The notes: generated from the letters alone by a model not told the origin. A stretch of 64,000 bases of DNA from Halorubrum trapanicum (GCF_002355655.1 NZ_AP017569.1:124001-188000); one strand, 5' to 3'. Numbered from the stretch's first letter, positions 17,064 to 25,829 are shown. Program-made: numbers and translations.

Positions 17064-19157
17064 ATGAGTACTACTGACAAGATACGCTGTCGCGTCGTGG
17101 ACGGCGACGACCGGCCGCTGGCGGGTCGGGTCGTGGTCGGCGAGCGGCGGGGCGGCGACGGGGACCGGATCGGCTACTGGACCACGGACGACGACGGGGG
17201 GTTCGTCCTCGAGGCGGACGGCGGCGTCGACGTCGACGACGTCTCGTTCACGGTGCGGAACCCCGCCGGCGGGGGCGATGCGGAGCCGGTCCGACGGCGA
17301 GACCGGCCGGAGGGGAACGAGACGACGCTTCGCCTAATGGTGAACGCGCACAGCGTCGCGATCCACGGTGGAACCGAACACCGGGGGATGAACGACGCGG
17401 CGTGTACCGCCGCCGGGCCGGTCAGGAGCCACCGGTTCCACACGCAGTTCCCGGGGCTCGACCCGTACGAGCGCGACGAGGACCTGCTCCGGACGCTCGG
17501 CGGCGCCGACGGCGAGGCGGGCGCGCCGATGATGGAGTCGCCCGACGACCCGGTCGGCGACGCCGAGACCCCTGCCGGCTACGGGATCTTCGGCCAGTTC
17601 GTCGACCACGACGTCACGTTCGACCCGACCTCCGACATCGACCGGCGCAACGACCCGGCGGCGCTGCGGAACTTCCGCACCCCGGCGCTCGACCTCGACT
17701 CGCTGTACCGGACGAACGCCGAGGCGGCGCCGTTCCTCTACGACCACGAGACGGACGAGCGCAAGCTGCTCACCGGTCAGGCGGCCGCGCCCGACGCCCA
17801 GGACGGCGGGGGGCTCTCGGGGCTCCCCGGGACCGACCTCCAGCGGAACGAACAGGGGGTCGCGGTGATCGGCGACCCGCGAAACGACGAGAACGTGGTC
17901 GTCTCCCAGCTTCAGCTCGCGTTCGTCAACTTCCACAACCGCGTCGTCGACCACCTCCGCGGCCCGGGCTCCGACCTCGTCGAGGAGGGCGAGTCCGTCC
18001 TCGAAGCGGCGCAGCGGCTCGTCAGGTGGCACTACCAGTGGGTCGTGCGACACGACTTCCTGCCGCGGATCTGCGATCGGTACGTCCTCGACGACATCGA
18101 GGAGCGCGGCCGGCAGCATTTCGTCCCGCCGGGGCGCACCCCGGCGATCCCCGTCGAGTTCGGCGGCGCCGCCTACCGCTTCGGCCACAGCATGATCCGG
18201 AACGCGTTCGACGTCAACGACGAGGTCGGCGAGGTGCCGCTGTTCCCGACCGGGGCGGGAGACGGTCGGAACCTCCGCGGCGGGCGGCCGGTCCCGAGCG
18301 ACCTCGTCGTCGACTGGTCGCGCCTGTTGGACACCGGCGACGGCGACTACCAGCCCGCGCGGAAGATAGACTCCCGGCTCGCGCCGACGCTGTTCGACCT
18401 GCCGATATCGGGCGACTCCTCGCTCGCCGTCCGGAATCTCCGCCGCGCGAAGGCGCTGGGCATCTCCTCCGGGCAGGACGTCGCAGCGCGGATGGGGTAC
18501 GACCCGATCCGCAACGAGGCGTTCGGCGAGGACTCGCCGATCATGCGGACGCTCCGGACGCACGGCCGCGGCGCCGACCCGCACGCGCCCCTGTGGTACT
18601 ACGTGCTCGCGGAGGCCGAGCACCAGCAGGACGGCGAGCGCCTCGGCGCGGTCGGCAGCCGGATCGTCGCCGAGACGCTCATCGGGCTGCTCGAGGCCGA
18701 CGAGAGCGCCTACCCGAACGCCGCGCCCGACGACTGGGAGCCGAGCCTCCCGCAGCCGACCCCGACCGAGGGGTACACGCTCGCCGACGTCACGGCGTTC
18801 GCGGCGGAGGCGGAGCCCGACGGGCTCGTGATCCACGCCGTCGACGCGGGGCCGGGCAGCGGCGTCGGCGACGGATCGGGCGGCCCCCTCGACGAGTCGG
18901 TGACGCTGCGCAACGCCGCGGACGACCCGATCGACCTGACCGGGTACGTCGTCGACCTCGACGGCCAGCGCGACGACCTCCCCGGCGCGACGCTCGGCCC
19001 GGACGAGACCCTCACCGTTCACGTCGGCTCGGGGACGGACACGGCGACCGACCACTACCTCGGACGAAGCGCACCCGCGCTCGACGACGAGGGCGAGGTC
19101 GTCACGGTCTACGGACCCGACGGCGAGCGCTCGACGCGACGGCGCTACGTCGGCTGA
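17064..19157 (+). CDS. Animal-type haem peroxidase with C-terminal lamin-tail domain
   Basis: This 697-residue protein opens with a short beta-type domain (residues 1-95), then a peroxidase domain, and ends in a lamin-tail domain (about residues 590-690; SVTLRNAADDPIDLTGYVV, LGPDETLTVHVGSGT). In GQFVDHDVTF, His182 fits the distal haem His and Asp181 the haem-linked acid; His375 in RFGHSM fits the proximal ligand. The usual REHNR segment reads NFHNR: the catalytic Arg is Asn289 and the second haem-linking Glu is Phe290. No signal peptide is visible. Function is unknown; bacterial relatives may oxidise halides or phenols. ATG 17064 follows an AT-rich leader. Confidence 0.85.
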   Translation: MSTTDKIRCRVVDGDDRPLAGRVVVGERRGGDGDRIGYWTTDDDGGFVLEADGGVDVDDVSFTVRNPAGGGDAEPVRRRDRPEGNETTLRLMVNAHSVAIHGGTEHRGMNDAACTAAGPVRSHRFHTQFPGLDPYERDEDLLRTLGGADGEAGAPMMESPDDPVGDAETPAGYGIFGQFVDHDVTFDPTSDIDRRNDPAALRNFRTPALDLDSLYRTNAEAAPFLYDHETDERKLLTGQAAAPDAQDGGGLSGLPGTDLQRNEQGVAVIGDPRNDENVVVSQLQLAFVNFHNRVVDHLRGPGSDLVEEGESVLEAAQRLVRWHYQWVVRHDFLPRICDRYVLDDIEERGRQHFVPPGRTPAIPVEFGGAAYRFGHSMIRNAFDVNDEVGEVPLFPTGAGDGRNLRGGRPVPSDLVVDWSRLLDTGDGDYQPARKIDSRLAPTLFDLPISGDSSLAVRNLRRAKALGISSGQDVAARMGYDPIRNEAFGEDSPIMRTLRTHGRGADPHAPLWYYVLAEAEHQQDGERLGAVGSRIVAETLIGLLEADESAYPNAAPDDWEPSLPQPTPTEGYTLADVTAFAAEAEPDGLVIHAVDAGPGSGVGDGSGGPLDESVTLRNAADDPIDLTGYVVDLDGQRDDLPGATLGPDETLTVHVGSGTDTATDHYLGRSAPALDDEGEVVTVYGPDGERSTRRRYVG

Positions 19158-19204
19158 CCGGGGAGAGCCGGGAGCGACCGCGGGCGCGGCGCCCTCCGAC
19201 CGCC

Positions 19205-20422
19205 TCACCGCCCCTCGCCGACGAGCGCGTTCGCGGAGATGACGAGGAACGCGACCCCTGACATCCCGGCGATGACCGCGAACGACGCCGCCCAGCCGAA
19301 GAGGTCCGCGACGAGGCCGACGCCGACGGAGCCGGCCGAGCCGATCACCGTGTAGACGGTTCGGATCAGCCCGAAGCCGGCGCCGCGCTCCGCGTCGCCG
19401 AGCGCGTCCATGAAGCGCGGGTCGATCGCCGAGAAGAACGAGGAGCCGAGGCCGGCGAGGAACACGGCGACTCCGAGGCCGGCGAGCGTCGGGAGCGCCG
19501 GCAGCCCGACCGCGGTCGGGAGTTCGACGAGGTCGGGGAGCGCGACCAGCCCCCCGAGGCCGAGCGCCCCGCCGGAGAGCGCCGCGGCGATGCTCGCGTC
19601 GCGGCCCAGCCGGTCGGAGAGCCGGCCGAGCCCGACCTGCGCCCCGGCGCGGACGACGAAGAACGCGGAGAAGACGCCGCCGGCGAACGCGGGCGAGTAC
19701 CCCCGAAGCTCGACGAGGAACGTCGGCAGAAAGGAGATGACGCCCTGCGCGACGTACGTCCCGAGCGTCGCGACCGCGAGCGGGACGAGGATCTCGCGGC
19801 GCCCGACGAGTTCGAGCAGAGGCCCGAGCCTGAGCCGCTCCGCAACCGGCTGGTCCGGGCGCCGCGGCTCGGTCGGACGGACTCGCCGCGCGAACAGGAC
19901 GAAGATGGGGACGCCGACCAGCGCGGCGAGCGCGACGCCGGGCCGCCAGCCGTGGCGGACGCCGACCCACGTCGCCGCGACCGGCGCGACGAGTCCCGCC
20001 AGCGGGCCGCCGAGCGAGTGGATCCCGACCGCGGTGCCGAGGTCGTCGAACGTCCGCGAGAGCAGCGTGGTCGCCACCGCGTAGTGGAGCCCCGCCGCGA
20101 GCCCGAGGAACACCGCCGCCAGCACGAACGCGGGGAAGACGGGCACGACGGCGAGCAGGAGGCTCGTCGCGGTCGTTCCCCCGACCGCGACGAGGATGAC
20201 GCGTCGCTCGCCGAACCGGTCGGCGAGGATGCCGCTCGGGAACTGCGAGAGGCCGTAGGCGAACCACATCCCCGAGAGCGCGACGCCGACCGCCGTGTTC
20301 GAGACCTCGAAGTCGTCGATGATGAGGGGGACGACCGGGCTGATCGCCAGCCGGGCGAAATAGGTCACGAAGAAGGCGAGCATACACAGCGTCAACACCG
20401 TGTGGCGGTAGCGCCAGTTCAC
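19205..20422 (-). CDS. MFS transporter
   Basis: This is a 405-residue, probably 12-segment major facilitator. The signature loop between helices 2 and 3 is GILADRFGERRVI, and its counterpart in the second half is GRLSDRLGRD. Helix 1 begins at VLTLCMLAFFVTYFARLAIS. GTG 20422 gives MNWRYRHTVLTL; nothing further upstream looks like a start and the remaining frame is Arg/Ser-rich. The substrate is unknown. A TATA-like GGTTTATAC lies on the coding strand near 20540, which would imply a leader of about 80-90 bases. Confidence 0.85.
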   Translation of the reverse strand: MNWRYRHTVLTLCMLAFFVTYFARLAISPVVPLIIDDFEVSNTAVGVALSGMWFAYGLSQFPSGILADRFGERRVILVAVGGTTATSLLLAVVPVFPAFVLAAVFLGLAAGLHYAVATTLLSRTFDDLGTAVGIHSLGGPLAGLVAPVAATWVGVRHGWRPGVALAALVGVPIFVLFARRVRPTEPRRPDQPVAERLRLGPLLELVGRREILVPLAVATLGTYVAQGVISFLPTFLVELRGYSPAFAGGVFSAFFVVRAGAQVGLGRLSDRLGRDASIAAALSGGALGLGGLVALPDLVELPTAVGLPALPTLAGLGVAVFLAGLGSSFFSAIDPRFMDALGDAERGAGFGLIRTVYTVIGSAGSVGVGLVADLFGWAASFAVIAGMSGVAFLVISANALVGEGR

Positions 20423-20573
20423 GTCGACCGCCGCCTCCGCGCCGCTTGGTCCGGTCGGTTCGCTGGCGAGAGGGTCCGAACGTCCGTGGCGTCGACTGCG
20501 CGGTTCACGTCTCGTCTCGGCCGACTCGCGCGACCCGTATAAACCGTCCTCTCGCGGCGAGCCGTCGGGGGGT

Positions 20574-21143
20574 TCACTCTCGGTCCGCGGTTCGATCCTC
20601 TTCCGCGGTTCGCTCCCGCTCCGCGAGCCGCTCCGCGATCGCCGCGCCCGCGGTGCGCGGATCGGCCTCGCGGACCGCGACGGCGTCGCCGACCGCGACG
20701 CGGCCGGGCTCGACCACGTCACAGCAGAGTCCGCCGCGGTTCCGGAGCGCCGACGCGAGCCCGTCCTCGCCGGCGAGCTCCTCGACGTGGGCGCAGGGCG
20801 GGCGCCGCCGGGTCGGGCGCAGGAGCGCGTCGCCCACCGCGACGGTCGCGTCGAGCAGCGCGTCCATCTCGGCGCCGAACCCGTCGACGACGACGTTCCG
20901 GCGGTGCCGGCCGTCGCGCACGTCGATGCCGGTCTCCTCGCGGACCGCCGCGAGCGCCTCCGCGGCGACGAGGGTGACCGCGCAGGCGTCGAGCCGGAAG
21001 TGGCCGTCGCCGCTTCGGTAGCGGTCGCCCGCGACGCCGTCGGGGCGGATCTCGACCGCGTCGCGGCGGACGGGAGGCGCGCCGCTCTCGGGGGCCGTGA
21101 CGAGCGCGTCGACCGCGCCGGTCCGCGTCGACTCCGCGGTCAC
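20574..21143 (-). CDS. MOSC domain protein
   Basis: This 189-residue MOSC (molybdenum cofactor sulfurase C-terminal) protein has PVRRDAVEIRPDGVAGDRY near the start and the conserved Cys region RRRPPCAHVEEL followed by NRGGLCCDVV. MOSC proteins handle sulfur transfer to, or binding of, the molybdenum cofactor. The start is a GTG that overlaps the TGA of the upstream cysteine synthase as GTGA (21140-21143), so the two are translationally coupled; this suggests a sulfur-metabolism link, which is inference. Confidence 0.87.
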   Translation of the reverse strand: MTAESTRTGAVDALVTAPESGAPPVRRDAVEIRPDGVAGDRYRSGDGHFRLDACAVTLVAAEALAAVREETGIDVRDGRHRRNVVVDGFGAEMDALLDATVAVGDALLRPTRRRPPCAHVEELAGEDGLASALRNRGGLCCDVVEPGRVAVGDAVAVREADPRTAGAAIAERLAERERTAEEDRTADRE

Positions 21144-22057
21144 TCGTCGAAGGTCCCCGCGGTCAGGTAGCGCTCGCCGCTGTCCCAGAAGACGGTAACG
21201 ACGAGCGGTTCCTCGCCGGCGAACGAGCCGCGCTCGCGGAGTTCGGCCGCCACGTCCTTCGCGGCGAGGTTCGAGGCGCCCGACGACTGACCGACTAAGA
21301 TCCCCTCCTCGCGGGCGAGGCGGCGGCACTCGGCCTCGGCGTCCTCGAGTTCGACCGTGCGGATCTCGTCGATCAGGTCGACGTCGAGGTTCGGCGCGAC
21401 GAACCCCGGCCCCATCCCCTGAAAGCCGTCGTTCCCCGCCGGACCGCCGGAGAGGACGGCGTTGTCCGCGGGCTCGACCGCGTCGATCCGGACGTCCGGG
21501 AACGCCTCGCGCAGGCGGCGGCCGATCCCGGAGAGCGTGCCCCCCGTCCCGACGCCGGCGACGAGGGCGTCAATGGTCCGGTCGCCGACCTGATCGAGTA
21601 TCTCCGGCCCGGTCGTCTCGTAGTGCGCGCGGGGGTTCGCGGGGTTCTCGAACTGGCGGAGCTGGACGGTGTTCGGGTCTTCTTCGAGCTCGTCGGCGCG
21701 CTCCTTCGCGGCCGAGATGTCGCCGTCGACGAGCTCGACCGTCGCGCCGTACGCCTTCATCAGGCGGCGGCGCTCGACCGACTTCCCCTCCGGGATCACG
21801 AGCCTGACGTCGTAGCCGCGCACCGCGCCGACCATCGCCAGCCCGATGCCGGTGTTGCCCGAGGTCGGCTCCACGATGCGGTCGCCCGGCTCGATCTCGC
21901 CCGCCTCCTCCGCGGCCTCGACCATGTACCGCGCCGGGCGGTCCTTGGCCGAGCCGCCCGGGTTGCGGGACTCGACTTTCGCCGCCACCGTCGTTCCCGC
22001 GGGCGCGTCGACCCGCACCAGCGGCGAGCCGAGCGTCGACAGGATGTAGTCGTCCAT
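21140..22057 (-). CDS. cysK: Cysteine synthase family PLP enzyme
   Basis: This 305-residue fold-type II PLP enzyme makes L-cysteine from O-acetylserine (or O-phosphoserine) and sulfide. The PLP lysine is in NPGGSAKDRPA, the substrate loop is PTSGNTGIGLAM, the phosphate-binding Gly loop is GVGTGGTLSGIGRRL, and the C-terminal PLP-ring contact is GILVGQSSGAS. The variant SAKDR replaces the more common SxKDR with Val or Ile. It is the first gene of a two-gene unit with MOSC. A TTTATAAA box at 22134-22141 lies about 80 bases upstream. Confidence 0.92.
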   Translation of the reverse strand: MDDYILSTLGSPLVRVDAPAGTTVAAKVESRNPGGSAKDRPARYMVEAAEEAGEIEPGDRIVEPTSGNTGIGLAMVGAVRGYDVRLVIPEGKSVERRRLMKAYGATVELVDGDISAAKERADELEEDPNTVQLRQFENPANPRAHYETTGPEILDQVGDRTIDALVAGVGTGGTLSGIGRRLREAFPDVRIDAVEPADNAVLSGGPAGNDGFQGMGPGFVAPNLDVDLIDEIRTVELEDAEAECRRLAREEGILVGQSSGASNLAAKDVAAELRERGSFAGEEPLVVTVFWDSGERYLTAGTFDE

Positions 22058-22165
22058 TACCCGAACGGAGGCGGCCGCGACCCAAAGGCCCCGCGGACTC
22101 CGGCAATCGATGTCGGCCGCGACGACCGAATCGGTTTATAAATCACCGCGAGTCGGACGAGGCCG

Positions 22166-22500
22166 TTTATAAATAGACGGCCGACACCGCGGGGCCGACG
22201 CGGTGGCGCGTGCCGACGAGCGCCGCAACGCGGCGCGAGTCGCACGCGCGAGGGAGTCGCTGGCGCCCGGAGCGAAGCGGAGGGGGCCAGCGACGAGGCT
22301 GGGGAGGCGTGAGGTGCGGGGCTGTCCGATGCGGGGTTGTGCGGTGCGGGGCGGGACTCGAAGGGGCGGGCGCGAGGCGGGCGCAGGCGACGGTAGGACC
22401 GCAGCGAGTGAGCGCAGCGAACGAGCGAGGACCGCCCCGAGCGTGCGCCCGCCTCGCGCCCGGGGCTTCGGAGGGGCCCGTGTCGATCAGCGATTTATAA
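22166..22500 (-). repeat. Long structured intergenic element, copy A (reverse orientation)
   Basis: This is one of four related elements. In + coordinates it holds an 18-bp perfect inverted repeat (22368-22385 with 22444-22461), a stem TCGCTGGC/GCCAGCGA (22257-22264 with 22286-22293) whose loop contains the conserved TCCGCTTCGCTCC on the other strand, and a GCGCGTGC-type stem capped by a 7-bp hairpin. TTTATAA motifs flank both edges (22166 and 22494). Relative to copies B-D it has GAAG/CTTC where they have AAAG/CTTT, a compensatory change. No coding potential is apparent. Confidence 0.85.
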
Positions 22501-22675
22501 GCAGCCGTGTCCAGCCGAGCGCCCGGGGCTTCGGAGGGGTCCGTGTCGAGTCCCCACTTAAAAGCGGTCGGGTCGGCGTACCGCCGGAACGTCGGGCTGT
22601 TCGCGCCGCGACCGACCGGAACCTCGTCTTGCCACCGACGCGCCGTTTACGTTGCTCCGCGACCAACGTGGCGCC
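22501..22675. other. Intergenic remainder with a partial element end
   Basis: Bases 22522-22549 repeat the terminal 28 bases of copy A (22459-22486) with one mismatch, so a second left end of the element lies beside the full copy. The remaining bases up to the thioredoxin-like gene show only a TTTAAAA stretch (22558-22564) and no convincing ORF. Confidence 0.75.
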
Positions 22676-23062
22676 ATGACCCTCGAAACCCTCGCGCCCG
22701 CCGCCGACCTCGACGCGGACGCGTTCGACGACGCCGTCCTCGAAGCGCTCGGAGCCGACGACTACGTATTTAAGGTGTGGGGCGGCGACTGGTGCGGCGA
22801 CTGCCAGCGCCAGCTCCCCGAGTTCGGCGCCGCGCTCGCGGCCGCCGGCGTCCCCGACGACCGGATCGAGGCGTACCCGGTGACGAAGGGGCCCGACGGC
22901 AAGGAGGGCGAACTGGTCGCGGAGTACGGCATCGAACTGATCCCCACCGTCGTCGTCGAGTCGCCCGACGGCGAGGAGCTCGCGCGGTTCGTCGAGGAGG
23001 AGGCCGTCTCCATCGCGGCGTACCTGGCCGACCGGCTCGCGGACGTCGAAGCGACCGCCTGA
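22676..23062 (+). CDS. Thioredoxin-like protein
   Basis: This 128-residue cytoplasmic protein has a thioredoxin fold. The redox motif CGDC sits in KVWGGDWCGDCQRQLPEF, and the cis-Pro segment is IPTVVV. The CGDC motif and the N-terminal helices differ from classical CGPC thioredoxins and resemble small haloarchaeal disulfide oxidoreductases. The partner is unknown. ATG 22676 is the first Met before the conserved region. Confidence 0.85.
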   Translation: MTLETLAPAADLDADAFDDAVLEALGADDYVFKVWGGDWCGDCQRQLPEFGAALAAAGVPDDRIEAYPVTKGPDGKEGELVAEYGIELIPTVVVESPDGEELARFVEEEAVSIAAYLADRLADVEATA

Positions 23063-23077
23063 ATCGACTGCCGCCGC

Positions 23078-23293
23078 TCAGTCGTCGCTCGCGTTCACGT
23101 CGAACGCGTAGTAGAGCCCGGTCATCGTGACGCCCATCGTGACCGCTTGGACCGTCGTGGTGATGTCGAGGAGGATCCCGACCGAGAGGAGCGTCGTCGT
23201 CACTATCACGCCGGCGAGGAGGGCGTATCTGAGCCGCGAGAGCCCGCGCGCCCAGTCGTCGAGCCGGCGATACAGCGTCCGGGGACTCGTCAT
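23078..23293 (-). CDS. Small two-helix membrane protein
   Basis: This 71-residue protein has a basic N-terminus ([14 protein letters not shown]), then two hydrophobic segments (residues 22-42 and 45-63) and a short acidic tail. No family is recognised with confidence; similar short membrane proteins are frequent in haloarchaea. It converges with the thioredoxin-like gene (15-base gap) and is divergent from the ThuA-like gene. Confidence 0.7.
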   Translation of the reverse strand: MTSPRTLYRRLDDWARGLSRLRYALLAGVIVTTTLLSVGILLDITTTVQAVTMGVTMTGLYYAFDVNASDD

Positions 23294-23385
23294 GGGCCGT
23301 CGTGTCGTGCGCGAGGCAAGTGCCTTCGGGTCCGCGCGCCACGTCGAGGCCGAGCGCTCAAGTCGGTCCGGCGACGACGCGGCGT

Positions 23386-24129
23386 ATGGCACGCGTTACG
23401 GTCTGGAACGAGTACCGCCACGAGCGCGAGAGCGACGTCGTCGCCGACGTGTATCCCGACGGGATCCACGCGGTCGTCGCGGACGCGCTGGAGGAGGGCG
23501 GCCACGAGGTGCGCACCGCGACGCTCGACGAGGGGCCGGAGCACGGACTTCCCGAAGAAGTCCTCGACGACACCGACGTGCTCGTCTGGTGGGGCCACGC
23601 CGCCCACGACGAGGTGCGCGACGCGGTCGTCGACCGGGTCCACGAGCGCGTCCTCGACGGGATGGGACTGCTGGTTCTCCACTCCGCGCACTACTCGAAG
23701 ATCTTCAAGCGGCTGATGGGCACCAGCTGTTCGCTGAAGTGGCGCGAGGCCGCCGAGCGCGAGCGGCTGTGGACGATCGAGCCGAGCCACCCGATCGCGG
23801 ACGGGATCGGCGAGCGGATCGAGCTGGACGAGACGGAGATGTACGGCGAGCGGTTCGACGTCCCCGCGCCCGACACCCTCGTCTTCACCTCCTGGTTCGA
23901 GGGCGGCGAGACGTTCCGCTCCGGCTGCTGTTACCGGCGCGGGAGCGGGAAGGTGTTCTACTTCCGGCCCGGCCACGAGACGTACCCGATCTACTACGAC
24001 GAGGACGTCCGGCGGGTCCTCCGGAACGCGGTCGACTGGGCGGAGCCGGGCGACGGCCCGACGCCCGAGTTCGGTAACGCCGACCCGATCGAGGAGATCG
24101 ACACGAGCGACGACCGGACGGTTCACTGA
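23386..24129 (+). CDS. ThuA-like (trehalose utilization) domain protein
   Basis: This 247-residue protein has the class I glutamine-amidotransferase-like ThuA fold: [13 protein letters not shown] at the N-terminus, [32 protein letters not shown] and the C-terminal [19 protein letters not shown]. ThuA proteins were named for trehalose utilisation in rhizobia and may help oxidise disaccharides to 3-keto forms. With a trehalase and sugar transporter 18 kb away, a role in the same sugar economy is plausible but inferred. Copy B of the intergenic element follows about 70 bases later. Confidence 0.88.
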   Translation: MARVTVWNEYRHERESDVVADVYPDGIHAVVADALEEGGHEVRTATLDEGPEHGLPEEVLDDTDVLVWWGHAAHDEVRDAVVDRVHERVLDGMGLLVLHSAHYSKIFKRLMGTSCSLKWREAAERERLWTIEPSHPIADGIGERIELDETEMYGERFDVPAPDTLVFTSWFEGGETFRSGCCYRRGSGKVFYFRPGHETYPIYYDEDVRRVLRNAVDWAEPGDGPTPEFGNADPIEEIDTSDDRTVH

Positions 24130-24200
24130 TTGGAGTTAGCGGTGTACGGGAGATCTAACCACGGAATTCCGGTGAAACCCTCCGACGCCCCTGACATCAG

Positions 24201-24578
24201 TTGATAAATGATTGACCGGAGATCGGCCGCGAACACCTCCAAAGCCCCAGCCGCGAGGTCTCGCGCGACTCGCTGTCGTTCGAAAGGCGCTTCGCGCCTT
24301 TCGTGATGACGAGAGAGCTTCGCTCTCTCGAACCACGCTCCTCACACGGTCGCTACCGCTCCCTCGTTGCGGTGCTTGCGTCGTCGTGCTTCGTCCTCGC
24401 GGCTGCCCCTTTGAGTCCCGCCCCGCACCGCACAGCACCGCACCTCACGCCTCCCCAGCCTCGTCGCTGGCGGCCTTCGCTCCGCTCTGGCCGCCAGCGA
24501 CTCCCTCGCGCGTGCTCCTCGCGGCCGCCGAAGGCGGCCACTCGGAGGCACGCGCCACCGCAGTTCGTTTATAAGTAA
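24201..24578 (+). repeat. Long structured intergenic element, copy B
   Basis: Copy B has an 11-bp arm CAGCCGCGAGG (24248-24258) with CCTCGCGGCTG (24395-24405). Between them are extra hairpins of 10 bp (24281-24303) and 8 bp (24311-24329), both with a TTC loop. A 12-bp perfect stem follows (24464-24475 with 24489-24500), then GCGCGTGC/GCACGCGC enclosing GGCCGCC-GAA-GGCGGCC. It ends at TTTATAAGTA (24568). A TGATAAATG stretch marks the left edge. Confidence 0.85.
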
Positions 24579-24839
24579 TCGCCTCCGCCACTCACTCCAT
24601 TTAAATATCGCATCACTGTCGCTGTACTGGTTCCGACGGCCGCGAAGAAACCGACGAGCCGGCGGCTCAACGGTGTAGAGTGACCGCCGCTACGGCGCGG
24701 ACGTTGAAAGGCGGCCGCCTCACGCGAACGCGAGACGACCGGTTATGTCGCACGCCGGCGGCCGGTCGAGTAATCGTCCGTCGCCCGAGTATATAACCCC
24801 TCGTTCACGAGACCGCGAGCGAACGGCCGACGCGCCTCG
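24579..24839. other. Intergenic stretch without a clear gene
   Basis: It contains two TATA-like strings, CATTTAAATATCG near 24600 and GAGTATATAACC near 24787, but no ORF with a convincing start. A 36-codon frame from 24745 overlaps the opposing gene end and is Arg/Pro/Ser-rich. A short untranslated RNA is possible but unsupported. Confidence 0.5.
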
Positions 24840-25700
24840 TCAGTCCGGCCGATGAACCTCGCCGTCGCGCGAGTCGGCGTCCTTCCGGCGGAGCGCGGCG
24901 GCCGCGTTGTTCGCGTCGTAGCCGAAGAACACGTCCTTCGCGTACGTCTCGGCGACCTCGGTCGCGTGGATCAGGTCGTCGACGTCGACGTCGACCGCGT
25001 ACAGCTCCAGGGAGAACGGCGTCTCGGGTGGCGCGCCGTGGAGGTCGTAGTCACCGCCGAGCCGCGAGCGGAACCCGCGCGCGATCGTCTCCAGCCAGTA
25101 GGTCGTCGCGTACTCCGTGTCGTACAGGGGAACGACGAACTCGTCGACGTGGTCGGCCAGCCGGTCGAGATCGAGGCCGGCGCGCTCGTAGAGGTGGTCG
25201 GGGTAGGGATCGGGGTAGAGGGTGAGCAGGAGCCGACCGGGGACCAGCTCGGCCGCCTCGGCCACGAACTCGGTGATGACGTCGGCGCGCCAGGCGGCGA
25301 ACTCGTCGCGGTCGCTCTCGGCGAACAGGCGCTCGCAGCGGTCGCAGTGGCAGAACCCCTCGCGCGGGAACCCGACGTCGTCGAGGCGGACGTCGCCGTT
25401 CTCGGCGGCGCAGTCCGCGATGATCTCCAGTAAGCCCTCGCGGTACTCGGGGTGCGTCGGACAGATGTACGCCCAGTCGAAGTACTCGCGGTCGCGGGTC
25501 GCCGGCTCGCCGCGCTCGTCGACCGGGACGAGGTCGTCGTCCTCGCTCGCGGCGGCGTTGTCGCCGAAACACGACACCATGTTCACGGCGTTCGGCAGCG
25601 GCTCGGCCGACCGCCCCGTGACGTCTTTGACCTCGTAGAAGCCGAGGTCGAACGGCTCCATCTCGACCTCGTCGGCGTTGCGCGTGACGACCCCGTACAT
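24840..25700 (-). CDS. Unassigned protein resembling TIM-barrel glycoside hydrolases
   Basis: This 286-residue soluble protein contains YFDWAYICPTHPEYREGLLE, then RLDDVGFPREGFCHCDRCER with three Cys (CHCDRC), LYPDPYPDHLYERAGLDLDR and VPLYDTEYATTYW. The spacing of aromatic and acidic residues and the FCHCDRC segment recall putative glycosyl hydrolases of unknown specificity, but I cannot name the family. It has no signal peptide, so it would act inside the cell. The coding strand has CGTTTTTACC about 25-30 bases ahead of ATG 25700, a plausible TATA region for a leaderless message. Confidence 0.75.
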   Translation of the reverse strand: MYGVVTRNADEVEMEPFDLGFYEVKDVTGRSAEPLPNAVNMVSCFGDNAAASEDDDLVPVDERGEPATRDREYFDWAYICPTHPEYREGLLEIIADCAAENGDVRLDDVGFPREGFCHCDRCERLFAESDRDEFAAWRADVITEFVAEAAELVPGRLLLTLYPDPYPDHLYERAGLDLDRLADHVDEFVVPLYDTEYATTYWLETIARGFRSRLGGDYDLHGAPPETPFSLELYAVDVDVDDLIHATEVAETYAKDVFFGYDANNAAAALRRKDADSRDGEVHRPD

Positions 25701-25829
25701 GGGGCCGGCTACGGGACTGGTCGGTAAAAACGGACGGTATCGCGGTGCTCGGGGCGCGATGCGACTCGCCGAGCGGCACGAGACGTAGTCGGTTCGGCCC
25801 GCGGAGGGCGCGAGCGCGGCGGTGCGGCG

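Noticed and set aside
17334-20387. About 1000-codon open frame on the minus strand
   Set aside because: It lies antisense to the peroxidase and out of frame with the MFS gene; low-complexity Arg/Pro-rich translation.
20423-20722. Longer N-terminus for the MFS transporter
   Set aside because: It would overlap the MOSC gene on the same strand in another frame, and the extra residues are Arg/Ser-rich rather than membrane-protein-like.
22203-22679. Protein-coding frames inside the intergenic elements
   Set aside because: Frames across all four elements are Arg/Pro/Ser-rich, differ between copies and do not conserve amino acids, whereas base pairing is conserved.
24745-24855. 36-codon small ORF
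   Set aside because: Arg/Ser/Pro-rich composition, overlaps the end of the opposing gene and has no start context.
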